Of a stretch of DNA of 27,679 bases, positions 14,427-21,806 are shown one piece after another (position 1 is the first letter of the stretch; each line of letters opens with the position of its first letter). Both the position numbers and the translations under genes were made by a program. The stretch is taken from contig CAYHES010000012.1 of NCBI GenBank assembly GCA_964355495.1, positions 1 through 27,679 of the forward strand, in the 5' to 3' direction. The stretch is from UBA6901 sp964355495. GTDB lineage: Bacteria > Pseudomonadota > Gammaproteobacteria > Acidiferrobacterales > UBA6901. A model generated the notes under the pieces. It was given only the letters and a program-made list of their open reading frames with translations. It did no database searches and had not been told where the DNA came from.

Positions 14427-15202
14427 AAATCTTCCAGGCACTCGGCGCCGGAACCCTGGCCGCCATCGAGCGGCTCGGACGCATGACCCTGTTTCTGCTG
14501 GAGGTGCTGAGTCACGCCGGGGTGATGGTGAAACGACTTATCCTGGTGGTGCAGCAATTGTATTCAGTGGGCGTGTTCACGCTGCCGATCGTGCTGGTGT
14601 CCGGGCTGTTTGTCGGCATGGTGCTGGGTCTGCAGCTCTACAACACGCTGGTCAAGTTCGGCGCCGCCGAGTCGCTCGGCCTGGTTCTGGCGCTGTCGTT
14701 GCTCCGCGAACTCGGGCCGGTGGTGACGGCGCTGCTGTTTGCCGGCCGCGCCGGCTCGGCGCTCACCGCCGAGATCGGCCTCATGAAGGCAACCGAGCAG
14801 CTCGCCGGCATGGAGATGATGGCGGTCAACCCGGTCATGCGCGTGATCGCGCCGCGCTTTCTGGCCGGCGTCATCGCCATGCCGCTGCTGGCGGCGCTGT
14901 TCAGCGCCATCGGTATCTACGGCGGCCAGATGGTCGGCGTCGGCCTCCTCGGTGTGGACAGCGGCGCGTTCTGGTCGCAGATGCAGAACGGTGTCGATTT
15001 TCACGAGGACATCATGAACGGTGTCATCAAGAGCATCGTGTTCGGAGTGGTGGTGACCTGGATCGCGGTGTTCGAGGGTTACGATGCGGTGCCCAATTCC
15101 GAGGGCGTCAGCCGCGCCACCAACCACACCGTGGTCTATTCGTCGCTCGCGGTGCTGGGGCTGGATTTTGTGATGACATCGTTGATGCTGGGAGAGATTT
15201 GA
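14423..15202 (+). CDS. mlaE: MlaE, permease of the Mla phospholipid ABC transporter
   Basis: The 259-residue membrane protein has about five to six helices and the MlaE hallmarks VLGLQLYNTLVKFGAAESLG and SLLRELGPVVTALLFAGRAGSALTAEIGLMKATEQLAGMEMMAVNP. It forms the dimeric membrane core that sits between the MlaF ATPases and the MlaD hexamer. It starts with GTG within the mlaF stop (GTGA overlap), so translation is probably coupled. The 1-bp gap to mlaD continues the operon. Its length is that of the family. Confidence 0.96.
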   Translation: MKIFQALGAGTLAAIERLGRMTLFLLEVLSHAGVMVKRLILVVQQLYSVGVFTLPIVLVSGLFVGMVLGLQLYNTLVKFGAAESLGLVLALSLLRELGPVVTALLFAGRAGSALTAEIGLMKATEQLAGMEMMAVNPVMRVIAPRFLAGVIAMPLLAALFSAIGIYGGQMVGVGLLGVDSGAFWSQMQNGVDFHEDIMNGVIKSIVFGVVVTWIAVFEGYDAVPNSEGVSRATNHTVVYSSLAVLGLDFVMTSLMLGEI

Positions 15203-15203
15203 C

Positions 15204-15689
15204 ATGACCAACAGGAAAACAGTGGAAGTGTGGGTCGGCGTGTTCGTCACCATCGGCCTCGCGGCCCTGGTGTGGCTGGCATTCCGCGTCGGCAATCTCA
15301 CCACCACCGACGTGGCCAACGGCTACCGCGTGGAGGCGCTCTTCGAGAACATCGGCAGCCTCAAGGTGCGGGGCGCGGTCACGCTCGCCGGCGTGCGCAT
15401 CGGCCGGGTGGTGCAGATTCAAACCGATCCGGACAATTTTCAGGCCGTCGTCACGCTGAATATCGACGGCCGTTACAAGAATCTTCCCACCGACACCAGT
15501 GCCTCGATTCTCACCGCCGGTCTGCTCGGTGAGCAATACGTTGGCCTCGATCCGGGCGGTTCCGAGGAGTATCTCAAGGAAGGCAGCCGCATCAAGTTGA
15601 CGCAATCGGCCATGGTGCTGGAGAAGCTGGTGGGGCGCCTGCTGACGGCGTTTATCGACAAGCCCGCCGACAACAGCAAGAAGAAGTAG
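15204..15689 (+). CDS. mlaD: MlaD, MCE-domain substrate-binding component
   Basis: The 161-residue protein has a single N-terminal membrane anchor (about 7-28). One MCE domain follows (about 38-118), with YRVEALFENIGSLKVRGAVTLAGVRIGRV and TAGLLGEQYVGLDPGG. A C-terminal helix forms part of the central channel, and the tail is Lys-rich (SKKK). MlaD hexamers face the periplasm and exchange phospholipid with MlaC. It is slightly shorter than the E. coli protein but complete in its domains. Confidence 0.95.
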   Translation: MTNRKTVEVWVGVFVTIGLAALVWLAFRVGNLTTTDVANGYRVEALFENIGSLKVRGAVTLAGVRIGRVVQIQTDPDNFQAVVTLNIDGRYKNLPTDTSASILTAGLLGEQYVGLDPGGSEEYLKEGSRIKLTQSAMVLEKLVGRLLTAFIDKPADNSKKK

Positions 15690-15702
15690 AACGGAGCCAG
15701 CC

Positions 15703-16332
15703 ATGCGCAAAATCTTCCTGCTCGTGAGTGCCCTGCTGTTGTCGGTGCCGGGCATCGCCCGTGCCGAGGGGGCACCTGAAGAACTGGTGCACAAGACCAC
15801 GGACGAGATCCTGGTCGAGATCAAGGCGCACCGCGACGCCTATGCCAGGGACTACGCCAAACTCTACAAGATGGCGGACGAGAAGGTGCTGCTGCACTTC
15901 GACTTCCGGCGCATGTCGCAATGGGTGCTGGGACGCTCCTGGAAGGAGGCCGGCCCGGAGCAGCGCGAGCGCTTCACCAGCGAATTCCGCGATCTGCTGG
16001 TCGGCACCTATTCCCAGGCGCTGCTGAACTACAACGATCAGAAGATCATGTATCTGCCGGTGCAGCGCAAGCCGGATGACACCGAGGTGACGGTGAAGAC
16101 CGAGGTGAAGCAGACCGGTGGCCAGCCGAACATCCCGATTCATTACAGCTTCTACAAGAACAAGGATGGCGCGTGGAAGGTGTATGACATCACCATCGAA
16201 GGCGTGAGCCTGGTCACCAACTACCGCTCGGTGTACGCCACCAAGATCCGGGAGAAGGGCCTGGATGTGCTGATTGCGGAAATTGCCGACAACAACAAGC
16301 AGAAGCGCGCGGCCGGCAGCGCGAAGAAATGA
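15703..16332 (+). CDS. mlaC: MlaC, periplasmic phospholipid-binding shuttle
   Basis: The 209-residue protein has a signal peptide (about 1-22, FLLVSALLLSVPGIARA) and the MlaC/Ttg2D fold. Its family features include FDFRRMSQWVLGRSWKEA, FTSEFRDLLVGTYSQALLNY and WKVYDITIEGVSLVTNYRS. It ferries phospholipids across the periplasm between the outer-membrane MlaA complex and MlaFEDB. GGAGCC lies 7 bp before the start, and the gap to mlaD is 13 bp. mlaA is not in the window and must lie elsewhere if present. Confidence 0.95.
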   Translation: MRKIFLLVSALLLSVPGIARAEGAPEELVHKTTDEILVEIKAHRDAYARDYAKLYKMADEKVLLHFDFRRMSQWVLGRSWKEAGPEQRERFTSEFRDLLVGTYSQALLNYNDQKIMYLPVQRKPDDTEVTVKTEVKQTGGQPNIPIHYSFYKNKDGAWKVYDITIEGVSLVTNYRSVYATKIREKGLDVLIAEIADNNKQKRAAGSAKK

Positions 16333-16616
16333 ACGCGAGCACGCCCACCCAAGTTGTTGCCGGCGCACTGACCTTCGAGACCGTGCCGGGTCTCTACCAG
16401 AACTCGGCCATCTGGTTCGAGGGTGCGGGCGATCTGATTCTCGATCTCGCACAGGTCGAGCGCGCCGACAGCGCCGGGCTGGCGCTGTTGATCGAATGGT
16501 TGCGGCGCGCGCAGGCCGCGAACCGCACACTGCGTTTTGCCAACATCCCGGCACAGGTGCAGACGTTGATCCGCATCAACGGCCTGCAGGACGCGCTGCT
16601 CAATCACAGCCCCTGA
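16329..16616 (+). CDS. mlaB: MlaB, STAS-domain regulatory subunit
   Basis: The 95-residue protein is a single STAS domain with ERADSAGLALLIEWLRRA, the loop containing the conserved Ser/Thr of MlaB. In the Mla complex it binds MlaF and is needed for ATPase activity and complex stability. It overlaps the mlaC stop by 4 bp (ATGA). The reading frame ends just before an intergenic repeat region, so this is probably the last gene of the mla core. Confidence 0.93.
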   Translation: MNASTPTQVVAGALTFETVPGLYQNSAIWFEGAGDLILDLAQVERADSAGLALLIEWLRRAQAANRTLRFANIPAQVQTLIRINGLQDALLNHSP

Positions 16617-16643
16617 TTCCATTTTGATTGGAATAACCACATC

Positions 16644-16823
16644 CCCTCTCCCCGTTTGCGGGGAGAGGGTCCGGAAGACGACCGCAGGGATGCGGGAGGT
16701 AGGGCAACGCCGGGAGCGGTTGCCGAGGGGCGCGGCAGACCAGCATCATCATTCATTATTCTGGAGCATATTGGACTCGCCGCTCACCCTCTCCCCAGCC
16801 CTCTCCCGCACTGCGGGAGAGGG
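16644..16823. repeat. Two CCCTCTCCC-type hairpins in the mlaB-yadG gap
   Basis: Hairpin 1 (16644-16669) has perfect 11-bp arms CCCTCTCCCCG/CGGGGAGAGGG with loop TTTG. Hairpin 2 (16799-16823) has 11-bp arms CCCTCTCCCGC/GCGGGAGAGGG. The 216-bp gap contains these and no gene that can be supported. The right arm of hairpin 2 runs into GGGAG, which is the Shine-Dalgarno of yadG. Related hairpins are at 4087 and 18747. Confidence 0.8.
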
Positions 16824-16832
16824 AGTAATTTT

Positions 16833-17840
16833 ATGATTGCGAAATGGAATGATATGACCGCTGCGGTCGGCCGGAAAGCCGCTCCTGCGTTTCCGGCACT
16901 TTCGCCATCAGTGAATGAGGCTTCATTCGCTGTCGCGATCCGGGGCGTGCACAAACGCTACCGGGCCGTGCATGCCTTGAAGGGTGTCGATCTAGAAATC
17001 CGGCGTGGCGAATTCTTCGGCCTGCTCGGACCGAATGGCGCCGGCAAATCCACGCTCATCAATATCCTCGCCGGCCTGACGCGCCTGGATGCCGGCAGTG
17101 TCGCCGTGCTCGGACACGACGTGGTCAAGGATTACCGGCAGGCGCGGCGCGCGCTCGGTGTGGTGCCGCAGGAGCTGGTATTCGATCCGTTCTTCAGCGT
17201 GCGCGAGGTGTTGCGTCTGCAGGCCGGTTACTTCGGCCTCGGACGCGAGAACGATGCATGGATCGAGGAGCTGCTGGATGCGCTCATGCTGACCGACAAG
17301 GCCGAAGCCAACATGCGCTCCCTGTCCGGCGGCATGAAACGGCGCGTGCTGGTCGCGCAGGCGCTGGTGCACCGGCCGCCGGTGGTGGTGCTGGACGAGC
17401 CGACCGCGGGCGTGGACGTGGAGCTGCGCCAGTCGCTCTGGCAGTTCATCCAGCGCCTGCACCGCGAAGGCCACACCATCGTGCTCACCACGCATTATCT
17501 CGAAGAGGCCGAGGCGCTGTGCGAACGCATCGCCATCCTCGACCGCGGTGCGGTCATCGCGCTCGACAGCAAACAGGGACTGCTGGCGCGCGGCATGGAC
17601 AGCGTCATGTTCACGGTGCATACCGAGAGTCCGATTACCCAGCTTCCCGCGGCGCTGGAGAGCAAGGTCAAGCAACGACGCGGCAACGAACTGGTGCTGC
17701 AACTGCACCGGCGCGACGACGCGATCGCCGACGTGGTGGATGCACTGCGCGCCCATGGCGCGGTGATCACCGACCTGCACACCGAGAAACCAGACCTCGA
17801 AGACGTGTTCCTCGAACTGACCCGCAGGCAACCGCTATGA
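16833..17840 (+). CDS. yadG: YadG-type ABC-2 ATPase with repeat-derived N-terminus
   Basis: The 335-residue ATPase has Walker A GPNGAGKS at 66-73, signature LSGGM at 163-167 and Walker B VVLDEP at 184-189. The downstream segments GVDVELRQSLWQFIQ and TTHYLEEAEALCERIAIL match E. coli YadG closely. It should energise the YadH permease encoded next, for export of an unknown substrate. ATG 16833 is chosen because GGGAG from the preceding hairpin lies 7 bp upstream. ATG 16854 is an alternative. Residues 8-32 or so (VGRKAAPAFPALSPSVNEASF) are read from a REP-type repeat, giving an N-terminal extension of about 30 residues compared with YadG. The ATPase core looks unaffected. Confidence 0.92.
   Translation: MIAKWNDMTAAVGRKAAPAFPALSPSVNEASFAVAIRGVHKRYRAVHALKGVDLEIRRGEFFGLLGPNGAGKSTLINILAGLTRLDAGSVAVLGHDVVKDYRQARRALGVVPQELVFDPFFSVREVLRLQAGYFGLGRENDAWIEELLDALMLTDKAEANMRSLSGGMKRRVLVAQALVHRPPVVVLDEPTAGVDVELRQSLWQFIQRLHREGHTIVLTTHYLEEAEALCERIAILDRGAVIALDSKQGLLARGMDSVMFTVHTESPITQLPAALESKVKQRRGNELVLQLHRRDDAIADVVDALRAHGAVITDLHTEKPDLEDVFLELTRRQPL
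16865..16930 (+). repeat. GCAGGAGC-type REP with GTGAATGA hairpin, inside yadG
   Basis: This is a third copy of the repeat at 869-921 and 8574-8660: GGTCGGCCGGAAAGCCGCTCCTGCG, then a GCCATCA junction, then the hairpin GTGAATGAGGCTTCATTCGC (16911-16930). It is in the opposite orientation to the iorB copy and is read in a different reading frame, but remains stop-free. Confidence 0.85.
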
Positions 17841-17857
17841 TTTTATTTTCTGGGATA

Positions 17858-17942
17858 GACGCAAAGAGCGCAGAGGCGCAGAGAACGCAGAGATTCTTGA
17901 TTAGATCTTCTTTGCGTCCTCCGCGCCTCTGCGTCCTCCGCG
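17858..17942. repeat. GACGCAAAG/CTTTGCGTC palindrome (variant copy, yadG-yadH)
   Basis: The left arm GACGCAAAGAGCGCAGAGGC and a right arm ending in GCGTCCTCCGCG pair imperfectly around GATTCTTGATTAGATC. It lies 17 bases after the yadG stop. It is a diverged relative of the palindromes at 10844, 25778 and 27348, with GCAGAGGCGCAGAG instead of GCAAAGGCGCAAAG. Confidence 0.8.
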
Positions 17943-17973
17943 TAATTACCAGAGAACCGACAATGGGCGCTGT

Positions 17974-18735
17974 ATGAACATGACCGGATTTGGCACATTG
18001 CTCTACAAGGAACTGCTGCGCTTTTACAAGGTGGGATTCCAGACGCTGCTCGCCCCGGTACTCACGGCGCTGCTTTACCTGCTGGTTTTCGGGCACGTGC
18101 TCGAAGAACACGTGCAGGCCTTCCCCGGCGTGCGCTACACGGCATTCCTGATTCCCGGCCTGGTGATGATGGCGGTGTTGCAAAATGCCTTTGCCAACAG
18201 TTCATCGAGCCTGATCCAGTCGAAGATCACCGGCAACCTGATATTCATCCTGATGACGCCGTTGTCGCACGTCGAGTTTTTCCTGGCGTTCGTACTGGCG
18301 GCGGTGGTGCGCGGGGTGGTGGTCGGTGCCGGCGTGTACCTCACCGCGCTCGCGCTCATCCCGCTGCCGCTGCACAGCGCGCTGGTGCTGCTGGCGTTTG
18401 CCGTGCTCGGCAGCGCAGCGCTCGCCACGCTCGGCATCATCGCCGGGCTGTGGGCCGACAAGTTCGACCAGCTCGCCGGTTTCCAGAATTTCATCATCAT
18501 GCCGCTCACCTTCCTGAGCGGCGTGTTCTATTCGATCCACTCGCTGCCGGCGTTCTGGCAGACCTTGTCGCACTTCAATCCGTTCTTCTACATGATCGAC
18601 GGTTTCCGCTACGGATTCTTCGGCGTCTCGGACGTGAGCCCGTTGCGCAGCCTGGCCGTGGTACTGGCGTCGTTCGTGCTGTTGTCCGCGCTCACGCTCG
18701 AACTCCTGCGGCGCGGTTACAAAATCCGCAGCTGA
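17974..18735 (+). CDS. yadH: YadH-type ABC-2 permease
   Basis: The 253-residue inner-membrane protein has about six helices. It carries the ABC-2 permease signature in GFQNFIIMPLTFLSGVFYSIHSLPAFWQTLSHFNPFFYMIDGFRYGFFG, as in E. coli YadH. An early segment IPGLVMMAVLQNAFANSSSSLIQSK also matches that family. It forms an exporter with YadG. A repeat element separates the two genes (133-bp gap). Start ATG 17974 lacks a strong Shine-Dalgarno, and ATG 17980 (codon 3) is possible. The substrate is unknown. Confidence 0.93.
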   Translation: MNMTGFGTLLYKELLRFYKVGFQTLLAPVLTALLYLLVFGHVLEEHVQAFPGVRYTAFLIPGLVMMAVLQNAFANSSSSLIQSKITGNLIFILMTPLSHVEFFLAFVLAAVVRGVVVGAGVYLTALALIPLPLHSALVLLAFAVLGSAALATLGIIAGLWADKFDQLAGFQNFIIMPLTFLSGVFYSIHSLPAFWQTLSHFNPFFYMIDGFRYGFFGVSDVSPLRSLAVVLASFVLLSALTLELLRRGYKIRS

Positions 18736-18746
18736 CATACTTTTCC

Positions 18747-18767
18747 CCCTCTCCCTGCGGGAGAGGG
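18747..18767. repeat. CCCTCTCCC hairpin after yadH
   Basis: Perfect 9-bp arms CCCTCTCCC/GGGAGAGGG with loop TGC begin 11 bases after the yadH stop, followed by CCGGGGTGAGGGC. The same type occurs on the other side of yadGH. The rest of the 239-bp yadH-ibaG gap has a run of nine G (18841-18849), a promoter candidate and no supported gene. Confidence 0.75.
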
Positions 18768-18897
18768 CCGGGGTGAGGGCCAAGCAGTGTAATACCGGAT
18801 ATTTTCTGTCCTTCTCCCGCAGAGGAAGGGCCCAGGGCTTGGGGGGGGGTACGCACTATTTACCGTTCTCCACAGTAAGGGCATTACACTTCACTCT

Positions 18898-18926
18898 TTG
18901 TATCTGCCGCGCGCCCGGCGTATGCT
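18898..18926 (+). promoter_or_regulatory. Candidate promoter for ibaG-grxD
   Basis: TTGTAT (18898-18903), a 17-bp spacer and TATGCT (18921-18926) precede the ibaG start by 48 bp. The site lies after the repeats of the yadH-ibaG gap. This suggests ibaG-grxD form their own transcription unit, ending at the terminator at 19608. Confidence 0.5.
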
Positions 18927-18974
18927 TGCCGCCCCTTGCAAAGCGGCCAGCGTGGCCCGATTCATTAAATTGAT

Positions 18975-19226
18975 ATGACTCGTGCCGAAGACATCCAGCG
19001 CCTCATCGAAGCCGGGCTCCCTGGTGCGCAGGTGCGCGTCGCCGGTGACGACGGCCAACACTTCGAAGCGCTGATCGTATCCGCGGACTTCGCCGGCATG
19101 AGCCTCGTGCAGCAGCACCAGCTGGTGTATCGGGCGCTGGGGCAGAACATGCGCGACGCGGTGATCCATGCCCTGGCGCTGCGTACCCTGACCCCGGAAC
19201 AGCATGCCGCCGAAGGCGGACGCTGA
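18975..19226 (+). CDS. ibaG: IbaG/BolA-family protein
   Basis: The 83-residue protein matches the length and pattern of IbaG (YrbA). It starts with a helical DIQRLIEAGLPGAQVRVAGDDGQHFEALIVS, and the central FAGMSLVQQHQLVYRALGQNM contains the BolA-fold helix-turn region with the invariant His. BolA-like proteins bind [2Fe-2S] clusters together with CGFS monothiol glutaredoxins. The next gene encodes exactly such a glutaredoxin, so the pair probably acts in Fe-S cluster trafficking or iron sensing. ibaG just upstream of murA is a known arrangement. No obvious Shine-Dalgarno is present. Confidence 0.95.
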   Translation: MTRAEDIQRLIEAGLPGAQVRVAGDDGQHFEALIVSADFAGMSLVQQHQLVYRALGQNMRDAVIHALALRTLTPEQHAAEGGR

Positions 19227-19264
19227 TTCCAACTGAACATCATTAATATATGGAGACACTTAAA

Positions 19265-19594
19265 ATGAACGTGCAGGACAAGATTCGCAAGCAGGTCGAG
19301 GAAAACGACATCATCCTTTATATGAAGGGCACGCCGCAGTTCCCGCAATGCGGGTTCTCGGGGCGCGCCACCCAGCTGCTGAAGTCGTGCGGCGCCAAAT
19401 TCGCCAGCGTGGATGTGCTCGCCGACCCGGAGGTCCGCGAGGGCATCAAACAGTTCTCCAGCTGGCCGACGGTTCCGCAGCTCTATATTAAGGGCCAGTT
19501 CATCGGTGGCTCGGACATCATGGCCGAGCTTCACCAGAAGGGCGAACTGCAGAAGCTTGTGGCCGAGGCCCAGGCCGGGACGAAATCCGCTTAG
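19265..19594 (+). CDS. grxD: Monothiol CGFS glutaredoxin (Grx4/GrxD)
   Basis: The 109-residue protein is a single glutaredoxin domain with the CGFS active site at residues 29-32 (KGTPQFPQCGFSGRATQLL). It also has the GSH-binding segments WPTVPQLYIKGQFIGGSDI, including the cis-Pro TVP. CGFS glutaredoxins bridge a [2Fe-2S] cluster with glutathione and deliver it to apo-proteins. They form heterocomplexes with BolA/IbaG. ATG 19265 is the family start and has GGAGA 9 bp upstream. An in-frame ATG five codons earlier is less likely. A strong terminator follows 13 bp after the stop. Confidence 0.96.
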   Translation: MNVQDKIRKQVEENDIILYMKGTPQFPQCGFSGRATQLLKSCGAKFASVDVLADPEVREGIKQFSSWPTVPQLYIKGQFIGGSDIMAELHQKGELQKLVAEAQAGTKSA

Positions 19595-19607
19595 GCGCAG
19601 AATAATA

Positions 19608-19637
19608 CTGAAAAAGCCCAGCGCTGGGCTTTTTCAG
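19608..19637 (+). terminator. Intrinsic terminator after grxD
   Basis: A perfect 30-bp palindrome, with arms CTGAAAAAGCCCAGC/GCTGGGCTTTTTCAG, starts 13 bases after the grxD stop. The descending GGGCTTTTT supplies the T-tract and the A-run makes it bidirectional. Confidence 0.85.
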
Positions 19638-19658
19638 GGCCTTCCGGTGTAAACTATC

Positions 19659-19692
19659 AAGGCCGCCCTTCCGGGGCGGCCTTTGATTTTTT
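19659..19692 (+). terminator. Second GC-rich hairpin with T-run before murA
   Basis: AAGGCCGCCC and GGGCGGCCTT (19659-19683) form a 10-bp stem, followed by TGATTTTTT (19684-19692). It comes 21 bases after the first terminator and 27 bases before the murA start. It probably backs up the first terminator or acts as an attenuator for murA. No promoter between it and murA is obvious. Confidence 0.7.
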
Positions 19693-19718
19693 GGCTCGGT
19701 GAGCCCCGGTCTTCTCAC

Positions 19719-21008
19719 ATGGACAAACTGATCGTCTACGGCGGTACCCCCCTGCGCGGCGAGATACGCATTTCCGGCGCCAAGAACGCGGCGCTGCCGG
19801 TGCTCGTGGCCTCGTTGCTGGCCGACAGCCCGCTTACCATCGGCAATGTGCCGCACCTGCAGGACATCACCACCACCATGGAGCTGCTCGGGCGCATGGG
19901 TGTGAACCTGACGGTGGGCGACAAGATGACCATCGAGGCCGACACCACCACCATCAATTCGCTGCGCGCGCCGTACGAGCTGGTGAAAACCATGCGTGCC
20001 TCGATCCTGGTGCTGGGGCCGCTGCTCGCGCGCTTCGGCGAGGCCGAGGTGTCGTTGCCCGGCGGATGCGCCATCGGTTCGCGCCCGGTCAACCTGCACA
20101 TTAAAGGTTTGCAGGCGATGGGCGCCGACATCAAGGTTGAAGACGGTTACATCAAGGCCAAGGCCAAGCGCCTCAAGGGCGCGCGCATTTTCATGGACAT
20201 GGTGTCGGTAACCGGCACCGAGAACCTGATGATGGCGGCCGCCCTGGCGGACGGCGTTACCGTTATCGAAAACGCCGCGCGCGAGCCGGAGGTGACGGAT
20301 CTGGCGCTGTGCCTGAACAGCATGGGCGCCAAAGTGCGGGGCGCCGGCAGCGACGAGATCACCATCGAAGGCGTGACCCGTCTCGGCGGCGGCCGGCACA
20401 TGATTGTCCCGGATCGCATCGAAACCGGCACCTATCTCGTGGCCGCGGCCATGACCGGCGGTGCCGTCAAGCTGCGCAACACTCAGCCGCACCTGCTTGA
20501 GGCGGTGCTCGACAAACTGCGCGAGGCCGGCGCCACGATCGAGACCGGCGATGACTGGATCAGTCTCGATATGCAGGGCAAGCGCCCCAAGGCGGTGAGC
20601 GTGCGCACCGCGCCCTATCCGGCGTTCCCGACCGACATGCAGGCGCAGTTCATCGCCATGAATGCGATTGCGGACGGCGCGGCCAGCATTACCGAGACCG
20701 TGTTCGAGAGCCGCTTCCACCACGTGCAGGAACTGGTGCGCCTCGGTGCCGACATCGAGATTCGCGGCAACACCGCGCTGACGCGCGGTGTTGCCCAGCT
20801 GCGCGGTGCGCCGGTGATGGCCACCGACCTGCGGGCCTCGGCCTGCCTGGTGCTCGCCGGCCTGGTGGCCGAGGGCGAGACGCTCATCGATCGCATCTAC
20901 CACATCGATCGCGGATATGAGTGTATCGAGGAGAAGTTCCAGCAGCTCGGCGCGCGCATCCGGCGCGTGCCCGACACTCGCCGCACCGCTGTCAGCAATA
21001 TTGCCTGA
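19719..21008 (+). CDS. murA: MurA, UDP-N-acetylglucosamine enolpyruvyl transferase
   Basis: The 429-residue protein is of normal length. It transfers enolpyruvate from PEP to UDP-GlcNAc, the first committed step of peptidoglycan synthesis, in the cytoplasm. The catalytic K22-N23 are in GAKNAALPVL. The PEP-binding Cys is C117 in LPGGCAIGSRPV, so fosfomycin sensitivity would be expected at this residue. FPTDMQAQF and DRGYECIEEKF near the C-terminus are also typical. ATG 19719 is the family start. An upstream in-frame ATG at 19683 lies inside the terminator and is rejected. The gap to hisG is 3 bp, implying co-transcription with histidine genes. Confidence 0.97.
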   Translation: MDKLIVYGGTPLRGEIRISGAKNAALPVLVASLLADSPLTIGNVPHLQDITTTMELLGRMGVNLTVGDKMTIEADTTTINSLRAPYELVKTMRASILVLGPLLARFGEAEVSLPGGCAIGSRPVNLHIKGLQAMGADIKVEDGYIKAKAKRLKGARIFMDMVSVTGTENLMMAAALADGVTVIENAAREPEVTDLALCLNSMGAKVRGAGSDEITIEGVTRLGGGRHMIVPDRIETGTYLVAAAMTGGAVKLRNTQPHLLEAVLDKLREAGATIETGDDWISLDMQGKRPKAVSVRTAPYPAFPTDMQAQFIAMNAIADGAASITETVFESRFHHVQELVRLGADIEIRGNTALTRGVAQLRGAPVMATDLRASACLVLAGLVAEGETLIDRIYHIDRGYECIEEKFQQLGARIRRVPDTRRTAVSNIA

Positions 21009-21011
21009 GCC

Positions 21012-21659
21012 ATGACCGAAAGCATCAAGATCGCATTGTCCAAGGGGCGGATTCTGGAAGAGAGCCTGCCGCTGCTGGCGCGCGCCGGCATCGAGCCGGT
21101 CGAGAATCCGCTCAAGAGCCGCAAGCTCATTATCGACACTAACATCCCCGGCACCCAGATCGTCATTATCCGCGCCGCGGACGTGCCGACCTATGTGCAG
21201 TTCGGCGCCGCCGACCTCGGTATCGCCGGGCGCGACGTCCTTATGGAGTACGACGGCCATGACCTGTACGAGCTGCTTGATCTCAAGATCGCGCGCTGCC
21301 GGCTGATGGTGGCCGAGCCGGCCGGGCTGGCGGCGCGCGACGACCCAAAATCGTGGACGCGGGTGCGTGTGGCCACCAAGTACGTGAATATCACCCGCCG
21401 GCACTTCGCGGCCAAGGGCATCCAGACCGACATCATCAAGCTGTACGGCTCGATGGAGCTGGCGCCGCTGGTTGGTCTTTCCGATCGCATCGTGGATCTG
21501 GTCGAGACCGGCAACACCCTGAAGGCGAATGGTCTGGCCGAGATCGAGCAGCTCGCCGACATCAGCGCCTGGCTGGTGGGCAACCAGGCCTCGATGAAAA
21601 TGAAACACGCCACGCTCAAGCCGCTGGTCGAGCGCTTCCGTCAGGCGGTGCAGGGCTAG
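21012..21659 (+). CDS. hisG: HisG, ATP phosphoribosyltransferase (short form)
   Basis: The 215-residue protein is the short HisG form, without the C-terminal ACT-like regulatory domain. It has ALSKGRILEESLPLLARAGIE at the start and IKLYGSMELAPLVGLSDRIVDLVETGNTLKANGL, the PRPP-binding and substrate loop, near residues 137-175. It condenses ATP and PRPP in the first step of histidine synthesis. Short HisG works only as a complex with HisZ, a HisRS-like protein, which is not in this window and should lie elsewhere. It starts 3 bp after murA. Confidence 0.97.
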   Translation: MTESIKIALSKGRILEESLPLLARAGIEPVENPLKSRKLIIDTNIPGTQIVIIRAADVPTYVQFGAADLGIAGRDVLMEYDGHDLYELLDLKIARCRLMVAEPAGLAARDDPKSWTRVRVATKYVNITRRHFAAKGIQTDIIKLYGSMELAPLVGLSDRIVDLVETGNTLKANGLAEIEQLADISAWLVGNQASMKMKHATLKPLVERFRQAVQG

Positions 21660-21696
21660 CCGGATGCCGCCAGCGTTCAGGATGGTTCCTGATGCC

Positions 21697-21780
21697 GTCA
21701 TACCGGCGAAAGCCGGTATCCAGACGATATCGATCCGGATCGCGTGGCACTTCTGGACTCCGGCTTGCGCCGGAGTGACG
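21697..21780. repeat. ACCGGCGAAAGCCGGT / CTCCGGCTTGCGCCGGAG hairpin pair (hisG-hisD)
   Basis: The left unit (21697-21723) contains ACCGGCGAAAGCCGGT followed by ATCCAG. The right unit (21753-21780) is CTGGA followed by CTCCGGCTTGCGCCGGAG and TGACG. Together they form the inverted GTCAT...ATCCAG/CTGGA...GTGAC pair that is a common intergenic repeat of proteobacteria. It fills most of the 147-bp hisG-hisD gap. Confidence 0.85.
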
Positions 21781-21806
21781 AAGTTTTTTCGATTGCGGGG
21801 TAGGTC

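Noticed and set aside
18841..18849. Run of nine G as a phase-variation tract
   Set aside because: It lies in a gap upstream of the ibaG promoter candidate, not in a coding frame or between promoter hexamers. Long G runs are also prone to assembly error.
19518..21701. A 727-codon open frame on the minus strand opposite murA and hisG
   Set aside because: It is a GC-rich shadow. The plus strand encodes full-length MurA and HisG with all catalytic residues, and the antisense product has low-complexity His/Ala/Arg composition.
21763..21790. Terminator between hisG and hisD (hairpin plus TTTTTT)
   Set aside because: The T-run begins about 14 bases after the stem CTCCGGCTTGCGCCGGAG, too far for an intrinsic terminator. 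The hairpin is part of a common intergenic repeat.
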